A stretch of 64,000 bases of DNA from assembly GCA_905331475.1 (NCBI GenBank), contig CAJNYU010003264.1:1-64000 (forward strand). The letters are read 5' to 3'. Position numbers and translations under genes: made by a program. Origin of the DNA: Rotaria socialis (Eukaryota; Rotifera; Eurotatoria; Philodinida; Philodinidae). Positions within the stretch are counted from its first letter, which is position 1. Each line of letters begins with the position of its first letter. This document shows positions 58,330 through 64,000 of this stretch, piece by piece. The notes below the pieces were generated by a model. It was not told the DNA's origin and did not search any database. It worked only from the letters and a program-made list of their open reading frames with translations.

Positions 58330-61300
58330 TTATACTTCAAATTCATCAGTCCATTCAACACTATTGCCAAGTAGTTTATTCACTTTATTCCATTCACGTT
58401 CACGTTCGTACTGTGGATCAAGGTTAAAACGTACTTTGGGTTTTAATGTTTGTTGTTCATCGATAGTTTCAAATGATTTATTATTTGTTATTTTCATAAT
58501 TGAAGCCGGTGGAGTTCGACTCATAGTTGTTGTCGGTGTTGTTACAAGAGCTGAAAGTAGATCACCATCTTGTATGATATATACGTCGGGATCGTTTGTT
58601 GTCCATAAATTGTTAGTTTTGGTTTGTGTATCTCTTTGCGATAATTCGAATTCTTGTACAAGATCGATTTCCCCATTATCAGCACTGTCATCACCTTCAG
58701 ATGCATCATGGATTGAACTATCTTGTGTATCATCGTCTTCGGATGTCGCTTGAGAATGTTGATTCGATGATAAAATCGAATCACAAACAAAATCTAACCC
58801 TATTGATGTTTGTGCGGGTAATGAAAATTTTTCTAATAATGATTCATCGTTTGATTGATGAGAAGCTATGAAGAGTAAGGACAACGAAAAATTAATCGTT
58901 TTGATTTTTTCCTCAAAATACATACTTGTTAGCGTTGTATTATTACTGCGTTGTTCTGTTGAATCAATGGACGGAGTCGATGACGATTGATCGACATTGC
59001 CTTCGGCTGGTGAAGTTTTTGTCGTTAACACAATAGATTGTTTTAATTCATCTAGTTTACATTCTTGTATAGTGAATGTTTCCGGTTGATCTATTGATGT
59101 TGTACTATCATCGTCTTCGTCGCATGATGTTTCGGATAATGTATGAAATGATTTTAAAGCGAAATGTTTTATTTCCATATCGGGTGAAGAGCCAACATCG
59201 GGAAAACATTTATTATTGTTCGCATTCAATTCATTGAAACTTTTTATATTCATATCCCAGAAATGTTCATCAACAGGTGATGACATCGGTAGAAAATCAT
59301 CGTCAACAAGAACACCGGACGGCTTTGTATTATCATCAAATTCTAAACTAGTTGCACTACGAAGCGATGTAAGTGTAGTTGAGGATGATGACGATGGCGT
59401 TTCGTGTACAGTTGAAATCATTGATAGAGGTCGAATAGGGTCACGTTTATTTGTTAGAGATTGAAAATCCATCGAACGTGAATATCCATTGGTTTCCATT
59501 TGATTTCGTTGTTTAGATAGCGGCAAAGATGTCATTGAATGAGGAATGCTAATCGGTGTTGATTGATGATATTTATGTTGTTGAGAACCAGATAAAATCT
59601 ATTGCGAAATAAATAAAAACATATGAGAATAAGAATGTCGAACGAGATACATCAAAGTCAACTAATCAAGAAGAAGAAAAAAAAGGAAACACTAAAAATC
59701 TATTAACATTTAATCTGCGACCACTTGTCCTTTATTCTTTCTATATTAACAACTATGCTTATGTAAATAAATATACAAAAAGTTAGCTAATTTGTTTATA
59801 ATCATAACACGAAACAAGTTTTATTTCCGAAGAAAAAATCTGCTAATAGATAATTAGAAACATAATTTCGACTTACTGTTGCTGCGAACGGTTTATTATT
59901 CACCGGTTTGAATGTTTGTGGACGTAAGATTGGTTTCGGTGATGGATTGTGATTATTATTATTTAGAATATTTAAATCCGAATAAGAACTATCGTTTAGG
60001 AGATTTGAATTTAAACGATCGATTAACGAATCATCATCATCATCATTGCCATCCATATTATTATATCTTGTGCGAACATAATCATCGAATTGTTCAATAG
60101 TATTCGTTATTAAATGACTGCATGACGTTGGACGTGTATTCACATGTTCAAGACTCTCCACAGGTGATGTTACTGTTGCCGTACTTGAAGCACTATCATC
60201 AATGAAGCGAAAACGTTCAATTCTTTGCATGTATTCTTTTTGATATGGTGGCGTTATACTTGAAGATTTACGAGAATTATTCTGATTTTCCGATGAACTA
60301 TTATTTAATAATGATATTTGATCGCTACTATCGGAATTGTTCTGAGTTTTCGATAATGAATTCGCACGTGGTGAATCAATAGTTGAACAAAATGCACGTG
60401 GTTGTTTAGCGAATGAACTCCGACGCAATGCAGATGAAATTGACGTTCGATGGCGAGCTTTTAAATCGATATCGTTACCATTACTACTCTGGGTGCCGTT
60501 GGCATTTGTCGTAGACGTCAAGTAAGAACAAAGCGGATGTGAATTTGAAGGGTGTATGAGTGGTAAAAGAGCATTGAAAGAATATTTTCGAGACGAAGGT
60601 TTTAATGAACCCTTAATAGTTGACGAAAGTTCTGATGTTAATAGTGGCGTACGATCATCACACTAAGAAAACAAAAAATAAAAAATGAAGATACTTAAAT
60701 TCATTGAATTTCAATTTATGAAGATTTCTCCCTTGTGTTTTGTTCTTTATGCAAATAAAATTCTGTACCTACCGCATCATTGTCCTTTAATCTCGTTAGT
60801 TCAGTTGCAGATATTGACGATAGTAACAGATCTGATTCTACTACATCGGATGATGTCAGTTTACTTTCTATTTTTACAGGCGATGTTTCATTATTGTTCT
60901 CCTCCTCGAGTTTTTCATTTTGAAGTGATATCTCGAAATGTTTTCTTTGCTCGTGGAAATGATTAGCATTGTTTTCTGTTGCATAGTCACTATTGTGTAC
61001 TATAGGTATTGTCGTTTTAGGACAGCATGTCCTTGGAAAAACTTCAAATTGTTGTAATGATTCAACACGACTATCCTCACGAGTAACACCGGCGGCAAAG
61101 CGATGTTGATTAGGTTTCCGCGTTTTCTTTTTATTTGAATGATGATGACGAAGACGATGTCGTGTTGTAATACACGGTAGACAAAGTTTTCGAAGTGTTG
61201 GCGACGACAGTTTGATGTTATTTCTTTTTTTAGTTGGATACCGAAGGCGTTGATCATGCACGTTAATAACAAAAATATAACGAACTATATTTGAACGACT

Positions 61301-61728
61301 GAATGTATGCAGTGGGATCGTGTAGAGGATTAAACGACGTTTTTGAAGATGAACAGAGAAAATTGTTCGAAATCAATAGTAAAAGTCAACAAAGAGAAAA
61401 TATTAACCAACGACAGGTAATTTATCTTAAATAACAAGAATAACGATGACGACGACGACGACGATGATGATGATGATGATGATGATGATCTGCACAAAGG
61501 CGAAACATGCCAATTGACTCGACTACGATTCCACTATTCTTTATTTAGCACGAAGAACGGCATTCTTTTTCATTAATATGGTAGCAAGAGCCTTTTCTCG
61601 TTCTATGTATTCTCTGTTCCATTTATGATATTTGTTTCCTGTCGCTGACAAAGTGAGCGAGCATAGTAACAGACAGCAAACTTGCGCAAGAAAAAGATTC
61701 TTAGTAGAAAAACGGCATGTTCCCTCTT

Positions 61729-61766
<38 letters not shown>

Positions 61767-64000
61767 CTGTCTATCTCATACTAGTTGGCTGAGTGACTAG
61801 TCGCTGAGACATAACTGACATGCATTATCACCATCACCAACATCACCAGCAAAAAAGACTCATCATTGTAGTAATACAACAGATAGATTCAATTTGTATT
61901 AACGAAATCATAAGCTAACAGGCTGAAAAACACATAGCGTACATCAGTTGCGTTAATGTTATCTATGAGAAGAACACTAAATCTTTTATATATACTTCAT
62001 TTCTTCCAATATTGCTGGTTATGGCTATTTCTTTTTTTTTCTTTGTTGGTCTACCACTGACATTTGATTCTTTTTTTTTCTTTTTTCGAGAAATTTGATC
62101 TTGATCTGTCAAAAAGGCTTTCTAAGATGATTCTTATATAAATATATCAATACAATATCTTAAATGTAATTGAAGATTATATTTTATCGATAAATCGATT
62201 TTTTTATAACTAGTTAAAAAAAATGGAAATAAACTTTAAACGACTTTCGTTTGATATCGCTATGCAGTGAGCATGTGTAAATGAATTTGCGCATAACTGA
62301 TTACTTGCATGCATGCACAGGATATTGATTTTGGTCCCTAGACGAATCAACTTTCTTCCTGTACGTATATATACATATATGTATATATGAGTTAAGATAG
62401 ACAAAAAACGGTAAGCAAAGTTATACATGGCATTTATCGATCAATACAACAGATACATGGAAAGCGTGTGTCGATAAATATCGTGCAAATTGCCCTTATT
62501 TGTGCTCATCTATATTGTCTATACCAGATTGACAGTCTTGACATTTGTTTAACCGATTCATATCAGTCGAAATCGGCTTAGTCTTAGAATCAACTGATAA
62601 TTAAATATTGATGAATTTCAATGAAACGACTAATGTACGTAGATATAAAAAAATGATTATTCATCGTAGAAAAAAAAAAAAGAATGACACGATAAGTTCT
62701 TAAACGTCATTTCGCTTGCCATTCGAGCATATACACAATGATTCGAACGCTTCCAGCAGTGACAAAACGATAGCTACTACATCATTGGGAATACACGTGA
62801 TTGTCGATCGTTAATCTTAAATATCTTATCACTTTTATTGGTGCATTATGTCATAGAATGTTTGCATACTAGTTTTTAGGGTACAAACGAGCAAGGCAAA
62901 AAAAAGAAAACGATTAGGAGGAACCAGACTATATATAGTAACATAAACAAGTGCGTATGTGTTTCACCGACTTACTGACTTGTAATTGTAAATGTCATTT
63001 GTAAAGAAAACACCTTTTTTCCTTGACAAGACACTTTGGTCCCTCATGTAGCAGTAATTATTTTTTTTCTCTTCCTTTGCTAAAACTATGTAAGTATAAA
63101 ACATAAATACATGAAAACTTACTTGACTAGTACGATTGATGGGAACAGCCGATTTGTGTTTAGTTGTGTTTAGATTAATAGATGAAATTGGAACAATTGA
63201 TATATGTTGATTAGAAGTATTCGATGTGTCACAGGAGGAAATGACATGATGTTGATGACGATGTGTACCGTCTGTTGTATCTACGGGTGAAGATGTAACA
63301 GCAACGACAGCTGCTGATTTCGGCAACTGATCACAAGCAGGAATATCAAGTCGGTTACTTGGTGAAGAATTATCTATCTGATTGTTTGAACGAAAACTTG
63401 TTGTTCGACTATATTTTCGAGTATAATACTAAAATAGATTTATGATTAAATTCATTGTCTATTTATACATTCGAGCATTTCCGATTGTCTAACCGCAATG
63501 ACATGCATTCTACAGAAAGAGTCAAGAAAAAGGTGAGCAAGAAAAAGGAAATATATATATAGCTATATATATATTTGTTTTTTTCTTCTTCTTTCTTTCA
63601 TCGAATATAGACAATTGAATTCGGAACGAAACAGATCGATTCTACTATATGATTATGCAATTACGCATTAACATGTTTTCGTTGTGTTAATGTTCTGAAT
63701 GTAGACTAATTATAAAAATTTAATTTTTCTCTTATTTAGCTTTACAATTAATCGAATAAAAATCGTATTATAGAAAGCTATTAGTCAGTTTATTAACATA
63801 GACACGCAGATATATATCTATATATATATATATATGTATATAAATAACGATTCTATCAAAAAAAGCCTTAAGGATATGACCATAAAGCAATTTATAGAAA
63901 ACGCTTCTCGCGCTCTCTCGTCTCATTACGATTGCAATCAATACAAGAAAAAAAACTAAGTTAAAAGCATTTTTGATATCTTACTGTGTTCGGTAGGAAA
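58330..64000 (-). CDS. Long Ser/Thr/Asn-rich protein, 3' part of gene
   Basis: Minus-strand gene running off the right edge. Supported exons, all phase 0 except the last split: 63428-63123, one ending at 60773 (5' boundary near 61260-61310, unresolved), 60662-59877, 59598-58926 and 58865-58330; a donor at 63984 hints at another exon at the edge. The protein is disordered, with runs of Ser, Thr, Asn and Asp. The one conserved-looking part is the C-terminus: KPKVRFNLDP followed by YEREREWNKVNKLLGNSVEW and a final TDEFEV. KVRF fits the RVxF motif that docks protein phosphatase 1. I do not recognise the family. The introns at 59876-59599 and 60772-60663 are ordinary; the one around 61.3-63.1 kb is long. 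Confidence 0.7.
61443..61488. repeat. GAC/GAT trinucleotide microsatellite
   Basis: About fifteen GAC or GAT units in an intron of the Ser-rich gene. Confidence 0.8.
61731..61760. repeat. CT dinucleotide microsatellite
   Basis: About fourteen CT units, then CTGT and CTAT variants, in the long intron of the Ser-rich gene. Confidence 0.8.

Noticed and set aside
57996-58370. Minus-strand frame with poly-Phe
   Set aside because: Reads the AAG/AAA-rich 3' flank of the Ser-rich gene; no coding support.
58364-58753. 129-codon plus-strand frame
   Set aside because: Shadow of the minus-strand Ser-rich gene.

Overview
The window is nuclear DNA from a small invertebrate animal. It is strongly A+T-rich. 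The genes are cut by many short introns of about 55-65 bases with GT-AG ends, and they encode metazoan proteins: an innexin, a Na+/Ca2+ exchanger, signal peptide peptidase, WIPI2, NPL4, FRA10AC1, adenylosuccinate synthetase, an SLC7 transporter and a fibrinogen-domain protein. Innexin excludes vertebrates. The intron style, the low GC, two intronless enzyme genes and one sequence resembling the bdelloid spliced leader (recalled, not searched) favour a bdelloid rotifer. That assignment is an inference.

Layout, left to right. 0-4.3 kb: a gene remnant carrying a GC-rich element, a foldback element with an assembly N, a spliced-leader-like sequence and a GC-rich island. 4.9-10 kb: a claudin-like tetraspan protein (+), a membrane-anchored JmjC/cupin oxygenase (-) and signal peptide peptidase (+). 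10.7-17.3 kb: a type II membrane fibrinogen-domain protein (-), FRA10AC1 (+) and an innexin (-). 17.3-22 kb: mostly gene-poor, with one small secreted acidic protein and a copy of a dispersed repeat. 22.3-30.5 kb: a complete Na+/Ca2+ exchanger (-) with a pair of phase-matched, apparently mutually exclusive exons; its introns hold a near-perfect 1.35-kb palindromic transposon, a pogo-like relic and a dispersed repeat. 33-35.3 kb: two intronless secreted proteins, one an App1-type HAD phosphatase. 37.5-46 kb: WIPI2, NPL4 and a GT61-like glycosyltransferase, all on the minus strand. 46-48 kb: a nest of MITEs. 49.3-54.9 kb: an SLC7 transporter, a decayed tandem copy of it, and adenylosuccinate synthetase, all minus. 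58.3-64 kb: the 3' part of a long, disordered Ser/Thr/Asn-rich protein gene (minus) that runs off the right edge.

The genes do not form one pathway. The closest functional pairing is NPL4 (p97 ubiquitin cofactor) 218 bases upstream of WIPI2 (autophagy) on the same strand. Exon boundaries were set by hand from reading frame, splice sites and recalled family alignments; no searches were run.
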